From Spirochaetota bacterium (GTDB lineage Bacteria > Spirochaetota > UBA4802 > UBA5368), in contig DATIKU010000014.1 of NCBI GenBank assembly GCA_035477215.1, positions 161,684 through 225,683 on the forward strand: DNA of 64,000 nt, in the 5' to 3' direction. The notes under the pieces are model-generated. The model did not search any database. It was not told the DNA's origin and was given only the letters and a program-made list of their open reading frames with translations. A program made the position numbers and the translations under genes. This document shows positions 34,474-43,107 of the stretch, in pieces (the stretch's first letter is position 1; the number at the start of each line of letters is the position of its first letter).

Positions 34474-35511
34474 ATGACGATCGAGCGACCATACAGGCTT
34501 TCCGATTTCGATTTCAATCTCCCCGACGAGCTCATTGCGCAGGAACCCGTAAGTGAGCGTGACGCGTCGAGGTTGTTCGTCATGCGGCGTGGCGGCGGCC
34601 TTGAACACCGCATGTTCCGGGACATCGTTGAATACCTGCACGAGGGGGATGTGCTGGTATTCAACGACGCCCGGGTGATACCGGCGCGCGTTTATTTCCT
34701 CAGGCAGAGCGGCGCCCGCGTGGAATTCATCCTTACTGGAAGACTGGATGAGCTTCGATGGACGGCTATCTGTGATAGAACCTCGAGGATAAAAATCGGC
34801 GAAACCCTCCGCGCACAGGGCGACGAAGCCGTGACGATCCGCGTGCTTTCCCGGGGTGAAGACCATTTTACGATTGAAAGCGGCGTGGCGCTGGATGACG
34901 ATGTGCTGAACACAATCGGCGTGGTGCCGCTGCCGCCCTATATCAGGCGGGATCATTCCGCGCTCGATGCCGAGCGCTACCAGACGGTATACGCGCGGGC
35001 GAGCGGCGCGGTGGCGGCGCCGACGGCGGGGCTCCACTTCTCCACGGAGCTTCTTTCGGATATCGCCGCGCGGGGCATCGAGTTCGCATACCTTACTCTC
35101 TTTGTCTCGTGGGGGACCTTCCAACCCGTGAGGCATGAAGACATCGCGCTTCACCGGATACACAGCGAGCGCTTCATCCTTCCCGAAGCCTCCGCCGCCG
35201 TCATTAACAGGGCCCGCTCCCAACGGCGTCGAATCATCGCCGCCGGCACAACTTCGCTCCGCGTCCTTGAAAGCACCTTCCATGATGGCGCCAACCGGGC
35301 CGCCGAGGGCGTGACGGACCTTTTTATTTACCCGCCGATGGTGCCGCGATCGGTCGACGCACTGCTCACGAATTTCCACACTCCGCGCTCCACGCTGCTC
35401 ATGCTGGTTGCCGCCTTCGCCGGATACGATTCAATAATTGAGGCGTACAGAGAGGCCGTATCAAACAGATATCGCTTCTTTTCGTACGGAGATGCGATGC
35501 TGATTCTGTGA
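34474..35511 (+). CDS. queA: tRNA preQ1(34) S-adenosylmethionine ribosyltransferase-isomerase
   Basis: A 345-residue QueA. Conserved blocks are FNLPDELIAQEPVSERDASR (19-38), VFNDARVIPAR, PTAGLHFSTELL and FHTPRSTLLMLVAAFAG. QueA transfers and isomerises the ribosyl group of SAM to make epoxyqueuosine in tRNA. Length is normal for the family. Its neighbours are not queuosine genes. The ATG lies 60 bases after the SpoIID stop. Confidence 0.96.
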   Translation: MTIERPYRLSDFDFNLPDELIAQEPVSERDASRLFVMRRGGGLEHRMFRDIVEYLHEGDVLVFNDARVIPARVYFLRQSGARVEFILTGRLDELRWTAICDRTSRIKIGETLRAQGDEAVTIRVLSRGEDHFTIESGVALDDDVLNTIGVVPLPPYIRRDHSALDAERYQTVYARASGAVAAPTAGLHFSTELLSDIAARGIEFAYLTLFVSWGTFQPVRHEDIALHRIHSERFILPEASAAVINRARSQRRRIIAAGTTSLRVLESTFHDGANRAAEGVTDLFIYPPMVPRSVDALLTNFHTPRSTLLMLVAAFAGYDSIIEAYREAVSNRYRFFSYGDAMLIL

Positions 35512-35591
35512 CGGGTGAATAAAGACGGCGGTCGCCATTCCCAGTTCGGGGACGAGCGGCGGGTCAGGATGAAGTTCCAAGGAGGGTATTG

Positions 35592-36419
35592 ATGAAGGTC
35601 CGTGATGCATGCTCTTTTCTCGACGGACGTTTCCCGCTCGCTCTGCAGGAAAAATACGACAACGCGGGAGGGCAGGTGCTGTTCCCCGATGAAGAGTTAC
35701 GGGGGGTGCTTGTCTCGCTCGATTGCGATCGCACGGTGATTGATGAGGCTCGGGCGCTGGGGTGCAACCTGATCGTCACCCATCATCCGATATTTTTCCG
35801 TCCGCTTCGAAACCTCACCGGCGGTGAGCCGCGCGCGGAGATGGTTTTCGGACTGATTGAGGGTCGCACGAGCCTGTATTCAGCGCACACCAATCTGGAC
35901 AAGATATACTTCGATCGGCTGGGGGCGGCGATCGGGCTTGCTGAAATGAGCCTTCTGGTGCAAACGGACGCACCACGACCCGGCGGAGTACAGGAATACG
36001 GTTTCGGAGCCCGTGGAGAGTTTAATCCTCCCCTCACGCTCGAAGAGCTTCTGCACCGCGTATGCGAACGGCTCGCGCTCCCGTTTCTGGTATACGCGGG
36101 AAACGGTGCGGGACCGGTCCGGCGATGTGCGGTGAGCGGTGGCGCCGCCGGCGGGTCGATCGATCGTATTCTGCGGGAATGTGAAGTCGACTGCATACTT
36201 ACGGGTGATGTAGGCTATCATGACGTAAAAATCGCGCTCGATCGCGGCGTCGCGGTCATCGACGCGGGTCATTACGGCACGGAAAGGATTTTGCTGGATT
36301 TTTTATGTGCGGATATCCAAGACTACTTGACAAAAACGCCGACTGCCGGGCAAATAAGGGCCTGCGTTTCCCGCGTGGAGACCAATCCTTTCAGCGTATT
36401 TCTGCCGGACCGGAAATGA
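35592..36419 (+). CDS. Nif3-like dinuclear metal centre protein
   Basis: A 275-residue Nif3/YbgI-family protein with metal-binding His motifs VTHHPIFF near 61 and the HTNLD block, and the C-terminal GDVGYHDVKIALD and DAGHYGTE. It forms hexameric rings with a two-metal site; the enzymatic role is unresolved, although GTP cyclohydrolase and phosphatase activities have been proposed. The start is ATG 35592 with AAGGAGGGT; a TTG sits one codon before. Its stop overlaps the next start (ATGA). Confidence 0.92.
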   Translation: MKVRDACSFLDGRFPLALQEKYDNAGGQVLFPDEELRGVLVSLDCDRTVIDEARALGCNLIVTHHPIFFRPLRNLTGGEPRAEMVFGLIEGRTSLYSAHTNLDKIYFDRLGAAIGLAEMSLLVQTDAPRPGGVQEYGFGARGEFNPPLTLEELLHRVCERLALPFLVYAGNGAGPVRRCAVSGGAAGGSIDRILRECEVDCILTGDVGYHDVKIALDRGVAVIDAGHYGTERILLDFLCADIQDYLTKTPTAGQIRACVSRVETNPFSVFLPDRK

Positions 36420-37117
36420 ACAACGATATAGCCAGGATGATCGAACTGCAGCGTTACTGGGACACGGTGCTGCGCTGCCGCGAAGAAATCGAGAAAAGCG
36501 ATAACTCCATCACGTTCTGGAAGAAGCGGCTTGAGGAAAACCATGACCGTGTTCTTGCCCTGCAGGAAACGATAAAGCTTGCGAAGAGCTTCCTCGGGCG
36601 GAAGGAGGTCGACCTCGCCTCCGTGGAAGAAAAGATCGCGAAGCTTCAAACTCGCAGGGACGCGGTGAAGAACGAGCGCGAGGCCGCGGCCGTTGAGAGC
36701 GAACTCGCCATGGCATCGGCGGAGCGCGGCGGACTCGAAGAGGAGATACTGCTTCTCATGGACGATCTCGAGGAGAAAAGCTCTTCGCTTGCGGAGGCGG
36801 GAAAAGAGGCCGCGGGCGCTTTGGAACAATCCGGCGCGGATATCGCGATGCTCGAAGAACGGATCGAACGCTTCCGGAAACAGATGGATGAAAACCGTGC
36901 AAAATTTGACGAAGGTCTCCCCGGACTCTCCGCCTCCGTGCGGCCGAAGTTTCAGAAGCTCACCGGCTCCGGGAACGGAAAGGCCATCGTGCGCATCGAT
37001 GGGGAAACCTGTGAGGGGTGCCGCGTACAGGTGCCGGTCCACCTTGCGGGCGACGTTTCGAAGGCGGACCGGGTGGTGTCGTGCAGCAATTGCGGAAGGT
37101 TTATCCATAGCGGATAG
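36416..37117 (+). CDS. Coiled-coil zinc-ribbon protein
   Basis: A 233-residue protein. Most of it (about 10-175) is coiled coil, then a C4 zinc ribbon: CEGCRVQVP and CSNCGRFIH. This is the zf-RING_7/CT398-like family, often found next to Nif3 as here (4-base overlap). Proposed roles involve nucleic acid or flagellar interactions; the function is not settled. Confidence 0.88.
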   Translation: MNNDIARMIELQRYWDTVLRCREEIEKSDNSITFWKKRLEENHDRVLALQETIKLAKSFLGRKEVDLASVEEKIAKLQTRRDAVKNEREAAAVESELAMASAERGGLEEEILLLMDDLEEKSSSLAEAGKEAAGALEQSGADIAMLEERIERFRKQMDENRAKFDEGLPGLSASVRPKFQKLTGSGNGKAIVRIDGETCEGCRVQVPVHLAGDVSKADRVVSCSNCGRFIHSG

Positions 37118-37211
37118 TCTTTGGTCCCGGTAATTGTTGCAAGCGGTTTCATGGCGCCTCGAAAGCGCCTGCCGGCGAAGGGACCGCCGGGCTAAAAATT
37201 AAGAGGGGAAT

Positions 37212-37901
37212 ATGCTTCTGAGTATTGACAGGGTTTTACAGCTTCTGGCCGAAGGCAAGAGCGTGCAAAAGATCGCGGAACTTTCCGATGTCGATGTCGC
37301 GGAGGTCTGCGCGGTGATAGAAGAAGCGAGGGCCATTCTCGAAACAAGCGACAAGGCGCGTTCGCGCAAGAAAATAATAATCCGGCGCAGGAACCCGACC
37401 GATGATCCATCTCCGGCGCCCAGGGAAGAGGCCGGGGCCGATATTACCCCTGACGGGGAGATTTTTGACGGGGCGGAGCTGTCTGCCGTGCCGCTTGACT
37501 CATCCCTGGTTATGTATACCGACGGCGCGTCACGGGGAAACCCGGGCCCGGCCGGCATCGGAATCGTAATTTACGATGGCGACAATCGGCAGGTCGGCAA
37601 GGTCTCACTGCCCATCGGGGTGCAGACGAATAACTATGCCGAATACACGGCGCTTATCCACGCCCTTCGGATCGGACGTTATTTCAGAGCCCGTACGCTG
37701 AAGATTCGCACCGATTCCGAGCTCGTTGTAAAACAGATAAAAGGCGAATACAAGGTGAACCACGAGAATATAAAGGGCCTTTACGAGGAAGCGATGAAGC
37801 TTAAAAAGGCCTTCAGCAGCTGCAAAATAGAGCACGTTACGCGCAACTTCAACGATAAGGCCGATCACCTGGCCAGAAAAGCCTCGGAACAGAACAGATA
37901 G
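37212..37901 (+). CDS. RNase HI-family protein with N-terminal helix-turn-helix extension
   Basis: A 229-residue protein. Residues about 95-225 form an RNase H fold with all four acidic residues: Asp in YTDGASRGNPGPAG, Glu in NNYAEYTAL, Asp in RTDSELVVKQ and Asp in FNDKADHLARKA. It cleaves RNA in RNA-DNA hybrids or acts as a related nuclease. The first 45 residues (QKIAELSDVDVAEVCAVIEE) resemble a small helix-turn-helix, followed by a charged linker; this replaces the hybrid-binding domain used by eukaryotic RNase H1. An AGAGGGGA ribosome-binding site precedes the ATG. Confidence 0.9.
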   Translation: MLLSIDRVLQLLAEGKSVQKIAELSDVDVAEVCAVIEEARAILETSDKARSRKKIIIRRRNPTDDPSPAPREEAGADITPDGEIFDGAELSAVPLDSSLVMYTDGASRGNPGPAGIGIVIYDGDNRQVGKVSLPIGVQTNNYAEYTALIHALRIGRYFRARTLKIRTDSELVVKQIKGEYKVNHENIKGLYEEAMKLKKAFSSCKIEHVTRNFNDKADHLARKASEQNR

Positions 37902-37918
37902 GCGGTGATCGGGTTTTT

Positions 37919-40039
37919 ATGGGAGCTCCCCGCGAGGAACAGGATATCATCACGGAGTTGTGCTTCAGGCTCGGCCTGGATCCGGTGATCGCCCAGCTGC
38001 TCGTTCGTCGCGGACTCTCGGACGCGATGGAAACTGATGCGTATATCAATCCCAGTCTGGCCATGCTGCACAGCCCCTTCCTGATGGAAGGAATGGCGGA
38101 TGCCGTCGTCCGCCTGGATAAGGCCGTTATGGGCGGCGAGCGGATCGGCATCTTCGCCGATTCCGACCTCGACGGGCTTTCGGCACTGGCGGTGATGGAA
38201 AGGCTCCTCGATACGATCGGCGCGCGGGCGGACCGTGTGATACGCTACCCCGTTGAAAACGAAGATTACGGCCTGAACATGCGTTCGGTCGAGGATTTTA
38301 ACACCGAAAAGGTATCGCTCCTCGTTACGCTCGATTCGGGTATCCGCGATGTCGCCGAGGTTTGCCGGGCGCGCGGACTCGGCATGGATGTACTGATATG
38401 TGACCATCACGAGCCCGGCGATGTGCTGCCGGATGCGATTATAATCAATCCCAAAATAAAGACCTGCCACTATCCCTTCCGGGAGCTTGCGGGAGTGGGT
38501 GTGGCCTTCAAGCTGTGCTGTGCGATGCTGTATGCGCGTGAGGCGGATTACAACCGGCGATTTCTGATCATATCCGAAGAGGATGGCGCGGTATACGTTT
38601 CCAAAATACGCAATATGGTGATCGAGTCGTCCGGGAGGTTTCAAAAGCCGCTGGATGCCGGCTCAATCGGGCTTGCCGACTGCGATATAGTTCTGCATCA
38701 TGGCCTTGACGGCGATTTCGTTGAATATCTGCGCGCTGCGGGGTGCGCTGCGGCCGAGCACTTCCTCAGTTTCATCGAACCGGAGGGCGAGACCGATCGG
38801 GCGCTTACCATAGATGACTGGTGCGACGCTTATTCGATAAGGTCCGACCTGTATGCGAGCAGCGCCGGGCTGCTCAACCGGCTTTTCCTAGAGCGATGTT
38901 ACGGAAACGCGACCGCGCTGGCGGGATTCGCGAAATCGTCGCTCGATCTTGTGGCCCTGGGCAGTATCGCCGACATCATGCCGCTGACGGACGAAAACAG
39001 GATACTGGTGCGCCACGGGCTCGATGCGCTTGGCAACACGAAACATGCGGGACTGCGCCTGCTGCTCGAAAAAAACGGCTGGGGATTGACGGCGCGCGAC
39101 GTGGCGTGGAAGATAGCCCCCTTTCTCAACACGCCGGGTCGGTATGGTAAAAGCCGCCTGCTATCCCGCTTTTTTCTTGAGCGTGAAGAAAGCAAGTTGA
39201 AGAAAGTCATTGACGAAATGACCGATATGAACGAGAGGCGCAAGGACGAGCTTGCCGTCCTGTATGCGCGGCTTTACGAAGAGTGTCGTACGGGCGGCAT
39301 GCACCGCGCCGGGGACGGAATGTATTTCGTATGCGATTCCGAGGTTCCCGACGGCCTGTGCGGCCTGCTGGCCAACCGGCTCGCCGACGCGTTCAAGCGG
39401 CCGGTGATCGTGGTCGCGCTTGCCGAAGGGCGCGACGTGGTGAAGGGGTCGGGAAGGGCGAGCGGGAGTTTCGATTTTTTTTCGCGCGTCGCTCCTTTGT
39501 CGTCGCTTTTCGAAAAAATAGGAGGGCATCCCCAGGCGTTCGGCTTCTCGATCCGGACTGACAGGCTTGACGACGCCCGCAGCGCCATAGCCTCCGGACT
39601 GGAGTGCGCACCGCTGCACGGAACAGAGCGGGACCTTCCCGTATTCGCTGATGTCCGGCCGGACAGGATTGCGGATATAAATACTGATTTTGTGGATTCC
39701 CTCCGTATTTTCGAACCGGTCGGCCACCGGAACGAGGAGCCGCTTTTTCTGTCGCGCGGATTTCGTGTCGCCGCTTTCAGGGCCATCGGTGCGGGGCGAA
39801 CGCACGGAAAGTTCATATTAGAGGGCCCCGGAAGGATTGAGGCGGTCGGCTGGGGAATGGCCGGCGAAATGGCGGAAGCGGCGAAAAAAGGTGCGGTGGA
39901 TCTATTATATACCCTTTCCATAAATGAGTATCGCGGGGAACGGAAACCGCAGATGCTCATAAAAAGCATTTCGGATGGTAAAAGCGAGTCCGACGAGGCA
40001 AAACGGGATATTCGCGGCCCGGATAATAATTGTATTTGA
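37919..40039 (+). CDS. recJ: RecJ-like single-strand-specific exonuclease with a large insertion
   Basis: A 706-residue DHH-family protein, longer than the typical 560-580. The metal motifs are ADSDLDG (80-86; usually DYDVDG), LDSG (138-141), the CDHH motif with HH at 163-164 and AGVGVAFKL (191-199). A segment of about 130 residues (208-340) then intervenes before SLDLVALGSIADIMPL, where ordinary RecJ has about 35. The DHHA1 domain with GGHPQAFGFSI follows. RecJ degrades 5' single strands in recombination and mismatch repair. Confidence 0.88.
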   Translation: MGAPREEQDIITELCFRLGLDPVIAQLLVRRGLSDAMETDAYINPSLAMLHSPFLMEGMADAVVRLDKAVMGGERIGIFADSDLDGLSALAVMERLLDTIGARADRVIRYPVENEDYGLNMRSVEDFNTEKVSLLVTLDSGIRDVAEVCRARGLGMDVLICDHHEPGDVLPDAIIINPKIKTCHYPFRELAGVGVAFKLCCAMLYAREADYNRRFLIISEEDGAVYVSKIRNMVIESSGRFQKPLDAGSIGLADCDIVLHHGLDGDFVEYLRAAGCAAAEHFLSFIEPEGETDRALTIDDWCDAYSIRSDLYASSAGLLNRLFLERCYGNATALAGFAKSSLDLVALGSIADIMPLTDENRILVRHGLDALGNTKHAGLRLLLEKNGWGLTARDVAWKIAPFLNTPGRYGKSRLLSRFFLEREESKLKKVIDEMTDMNERRKDELAVLYARLYEECRTGGMHRAGDGMYFVCDSEVPDGLCGLLANRLADAFKRPVIVVALAEGRDVVKGSGRASGSFDFFSRVAPLSSLFEKIGGHPQAFGFSIRTDRLDDARSAIASGLECAPLHGTERDLPVFADVRPDRIADINTDFVDSLRIFEPVGHRNEEPLFLSRGFRVAAFRAIGAGRTHGKFILEGPGRIEAVGWGMAGEMAEAAKKGAVDLLYTLSINEYRGERKPQMLIKSISDGKSESDEAKRDIRGPDNNCI

Positions 40040-40106
40040 CTTCCGTGAATACTCCGGATACGGTGAAATGATTGCGATCGCGAGAAAATATCCTCGAGGA
40101 AGTGCT

Positions 40107-40406
40107 ATGAACATCGAAGTAAAAGAAAATGACGCCCAGGTGAGCGTTATTGTAAACGGCGACATTGAGATGATGACCATCAAGGATTTCAAGGAAAAGC
40201 TCCTCGGTCTCGGCCAGGTGACCGAGAAGGACATCGAGCTTGACCTTGCAAATGTTGAATATATCGATTCCTCGGGCGTCGGTGTGCTGATAAGCCTGCT
40301 CAAGCTCCAGAAGAAAAAGGGAAGGGCGCTCAAAATACGAAAGGCCAGCACCAAGGTGCTGAACGTGCTCAAGCTGAGCTCGCTTTCGGACGTTTTTGAA
40401 CTGTAA
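40107..40406 (+). CDS. STAS-domain anti-sigma-factor antagonist
   Basis: A 99-residue STAS protein. The phosphorylatable Ser is in NVEYIDSSGVGVLISLLK. It would relieve an anti-sigma or control a serine-kinase partner-switch module; the SpoIIE-type phosphatase at 45765 in this window is a possible partner, which is inference. The ATG at 40107 with GAGGAAGTG upstream is chosen; longer upstream frames overlap the RecJ gene. Confidence 0.9.
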   Translation: MNIEVKENDAQVSVIVNGDIEMMTIKDFKEKLLGLGQVTEKDIELDLANVEYIDSSGVGVLISLLKLQKKKGRALKIRKASTKVLNVLKLSSLSDVFEL

Positions 40407-40427
40407 TCGCCGGGAGCCGGGTAATCA

Positions 40428-40910
40428 GTGGATGTGCGCGTGGGAATCGGCTTTGACGTTCATGCTTTCGCGGAGAACAGGAGGCTCGTTCTCGGGGGTG
40501 TGGGCTTCGATTACCCGCTTGGCCTTCTCGGCCACTCCGACGCGGACGTACTGCTTCATGCCGTTATCGACGCGCTCCTGGGCGCGGCCTCGCTGGGAGA
40601 CATAGGTGGGCTTTTCCCCGATTCCGATCCATCCCTGCAGGGCGCCGGCAGTCTCGATCTTCTGAAACAGGTGTTCGAACTCCTCACCGGGCGCGGCGTA
40701 AAAATCATCAATATCGATTCGGTCGTGATCTGCGAAAAGCCGAAAATCTCGCCGCATGTCGACGCCATGAAGACGGCGATCTCGCGCGCGCTCGGGGGAC
40801 TATCGCCCGAGCGGATAGGTATCAAGGGGAAATCAACCGAGGGGCTCGGTTTCACCGGACGTCGCGAAGGAATAGCCGCCCAGGCCGTGGCGCTGGTCAG
40901 GCTGGACTGA
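40428..40910 (+). CDS. ispF: 2-C-methyl-D-erythritol 2,4-cyclodiphosphate synthase
   Basis: A 160-residue IspF from a GTG start with GGGAGCCGG upstream. The metal ligands are Asp10 and His12 (GIGFDVH) and His44 in LGHSDADVLLHA; the C-terminal KGKSTEGLGFTGR is the usual closing block. It makes the cyclic diphosphate of the MEP isoprenoid pathway. Other pathway genes are not in the window. Length and motifs are fully typical. Confidence 0.97.
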   Translation: MDVRVGIGFDVHAFAENRRLVLGGVGFDYPLGLLGHSDADVLLHAVIDALLGAASLGDIGGLFPDSDPSLQGAGSLDLLKQVFELLTGRGVKIINIDSVVICEKPKISPHVDAMKTAISRALGGLSPERIGIKGKSTEGLGFTGRREGIAAQAVALVRLD

Positions 40911-40966
40911 TAAATCTTAAACCGGTTTTATGCTCGGGCTGCCGGTCCCATGATACGGAGTGAATC

Positions 40967-41479
40967 ATGAAAAAAACAGCGATCGCTTTTCTGATTGTCC
41001 TGTGGGGACCGGTTCTCGCCGCTGATGAGATTCATCTTAACGACGGCCAGGTGATACACGGTAAAATTCTCAAAGTGACCGAGCGGACGATCGAATACGA
41101 TCCTGAGGGCGACGAGCCCTTCGACGTTTTCCCCCGCGGGCAGATTCTGAAAATCGTGTACGACGGCGGAAAAACTGTAAACCTGAACGAGGGAGCCGAA
41201 CCGATCGAGAAGCCGCTTGTGTCCCGCGGGACCGGTGAGGCGGCCGTATCCGAAAAAAAAGGGGTTCACCGGCATGATGGCTTTTTCTTGCGTGCCCAGC
41301 TTGGATTTGGAAGCGGCGGCACGGTGATAGAGGATTTTCAGGGCGATGATTTTGAAACCAGTGGTGCGTCGACAACTTTCAATTTCCAGCTCGGCTACGC
41401 CATCTTTGATAATTTTATCATTTTTCTCGAGAACGGGGCGAGCGTTATGCCGGAATCGAAAGTTACTAAGGGCGTCGTA
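40967..41479 (+). pseudogene. 5' part of an outer-membrane-type protein gene, split by an IS630 element
   Basis: The first 171 codons of an exported protein: signal peptide (IAFLIVLWGPVLA), then a short domain (DEIHLNDGQVIHGKIL), a linker, and the first beta-strands (FFLRAQLGFGSGG). The frame then runs into the IS630 element at the TA at 41478-41479; past the junction it reads only four codons before a stop at 41489-41491. Joining to the 3' part at the TA at 42567-42568 restores a continuous 291-residue frame. Recent loss of the gene is the simplest reading. Confidence 0.88.
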
Positions 41480-42566
41480 ATTCAGTTGTGATTTTTTCAT
41501 GCCGCATACCGTACGCTTTTCGCGTTAAAAAACTTTTTTACCCGGTCAGGTTTTCTTTTACACCGATTTAGGTGATTGCGAACATTACCCATCATTTTCT
41601 TCTGTGTACCAGGGCGCTTCCTGCCAACTGCATTTGCCTTAACATCATGATTCAAAAATTCATCTGGATTCAAATCTGGAGAATATCCTGGCAAGAAAAA
41701 TACACGAATCAACTTTTTATTATCTTCAACCCATTTCATAACAACTTTGCTGCGATGAACTGGATGTGAATCTATTATTAAAAAGATTTTCGTTTTCTTG
41801 TTCCCGGCAACCAATCCCCTTAGAAATCTGATGAACATCCGACTCGTGAATTTCTTTTTGAAAATCATGAATGCAATATCGCCCCTGTTGGTAATCGCTG
41901 AAATCATATTGCATCCAAATCGTTTCCCTGTCCCGTTGATTACTGGAGTTTGCCCCTTTACGGCATACGATCGCCCAGCTTGGTAATCAGATCGTAATCC
42001 CATCTCATCACCCCAATAAATACGGGCTTTTTCACGTTTTGCAGCTTTCGCTATAGACGGATATATCTCAGTAAGCCATTTTTTAACTTCTTCACTGTTT
42101 TGCTCATAGGCTACTCGTTTTGGCTTTTGTGGTGTAAAACCCCATTGTTTAAGATAACGTTGAATCTGTCGTATACCGTAGTAAACATTATACTTTCGAT
42201 GAATTAGATCACGTACTGCTTCAGCGGTCCAAAGATAAAATGGCAGTTTTAATTGGTCGGGATCTTTATCTCGTATCATCTTACATATTATTGCCACTTC
42301 TTTGTTATTAAGTTTTCCTCCTGGGCGACGGCCTCTTTTGCGTTTCTTGAGACCAGTTATTCCTTTGTTCTTGTAAGCGAAAAACCACTTTCTCAATGCT
42401 TCAGTGCTGACGCCGAGCAACTCGGCTATTTCTTTCCGCTTTTCGCCTCTTATAATCATCTTTACGGCTTTTTTCCGTAACAATTCCTGGGCATCTTGCG
42501 AAAATGTTCTTGCATCTTCATTTTTCATCAGGACATATTATTACAGTCTCATAATAACGCAACTAT
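41480..42566. mobile_element. IS630-family insertion sequence, about 1087 bp
   Basis: An AT-richer block holding one intact transposase, inserted in a beta-barrel-type gene and flanked by TA (41478-41479 and 42567-42568), the known IS630 target duplication. Terminal repeats are imperfect: AGTTG near the left end (41484-41488) matches CAACT near the right end (42560-42564), with about 9 more matching positions in the next 15. The right edge is uncertain by 2-3 bases, since a TA at 42564 also restores the frame. Confidence 0.85.
41497..42528 (-). CDS. IS630-family transposase
   Basis: A 343-residue intact transposase. The N-terminus has a helix-turn-helix (KEIAELLGVSTEALRKWF), then a winged region; the DDE catalytic core is seen in YWGDEMGLRSD (first Asp), LIIDSHPVHRSK (second) and PGYSPDLNPDEFL (third acidic residue). 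It should cut and paste the element at TA sites. Codon use is AT-rich relative to all neighbours. Only about 17 bases separate its stop from the left end. Confidence 0.95.
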   Translation of the reverse strand: MKNEDARTFSQDAQELLRKKAVKMIIRGEKRKEIAELLGVSTEALRKWFFAYKNKGITGLKKRKRGRRPGGKLNNKEVAIICKMIRDKDPDQLKLPFYLWTAEAVRDLIHRKYNVYYGIRQIQRYLKQWGFTPQKPKRVAYEQNSEEVKKWLTEIYPSIAKAAKREKARIYWGDEMGLRSDYQAGRSYAVKGQTPVINGTGKRFGCNMISAITNRGDIAFMIFKKKFTSRMFIRFLRGLVAGNKKTKIFLIIDSHPVHRSKVVMKWVEDNKKLIRVFFLPGYSPDLNPDEFLNHDVKANAVGRKRPGTQKKMMGNVRNHLNRCKRKPDRVKKFFNAKSVRYAA

Positions 42567-42568
42567 TA

Positions 42569-42931
42569 TATGACGAGATTAGTAAATGGGCCAAAGCGGT
42601 TGACGAGGCGGAAAAGAAGAACGATGTTGCCGTCTCGACTTTTGGAATCGGTATTAGCTGGTACTGGATGCCGTACAATATCTACATCTCTCCGGTGCTT
42701 TCCCTCAGTGCGACGGAATACGATGGCGCTGCGCTCGAAGGTGACTCCGAGGCAGGCGGCGGTCTCACTCTCTCCATCGGCAAGGAGTGGTGGGTTTCCG
42801 ACAACTGGGGGTTGGGTGCGGCGCTGTTTGTATTCGGCGGAAGCGATACGGTCAAAGTGAAGGGTGACAGCACTGCCTACGATGTAAAAAGCTCCGTAAT
42901 TGGCATCATGCTCACCGCCACGTATAACTGA
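42569..42931 (+). pseudogene. 3' part of the outer-membrane-type protein gene
   Basis: Continues the frame of the 5' part: YDEISKWAKAVDEAEKKND, then beta-strand-rich repeats with alternating aromatic and small residues (ISWYWMPYNIYISPVLSLS) and a C-terminal strand ending in TYN at 42931. It has no start of its own. It is followed by a hairpin terminator. The full protein resembles small spirochaete outer-membrane beta-barrels, but I cannot name a family. Confidence 0.85.
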
Positions 42932-42939
42932 TCCTTGCC

Positions 42940-42970
42940 GCGTGGGGCCCGGCCGCGGCCCCGCGCGTAT
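42940..42970 (+). terminator. GC-rich terminator after the split gene
   Basis: GCGTGGGGCC (42940-42949) pairs with GGCCCCGCGC (42957-42966) with one T-G wobble and a 7-base loop, followed by GTATTTAAT. The T-run is weak. Confidence 0.55.
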
Positions 42971-43107
42971 TTAATCAAATCCTTCGTAAAAACCGGCATA
43001 TCGAACAAATATCGTTGACATCCCAGTCGCGTATAGTGTTTTCATTCTATTCCCGCAACCGGCGGCAGGGGCGCCACGGGCGAACGCCGCACATCACCGC
43101 TTTACGG

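Noticed and set aside
37118..37211. Short gap after the zinc-ribbon gene considered for RNase P RNA
   Set aside because: Only 94 bases, and none of the conserved RNase P sequences (such as the GAGGAAAGTC block) are present.
42564..42570. Alternative right ends of the IS630 element
   Set aside because: The TA at 42569 aligns the terminal repeats best but leaves the gene out of frame; the TA at 42564 restores the frame but shifts the repeats by 5. The TA at 42567 is a compromise and is used.
42932..43107. Leader of tyrS considered for a T-box
   Set aside because: No T-box consensus or specifier-loop structure; TTGACA and TATAGT there are only 11 bases apart, too close for a promoter.
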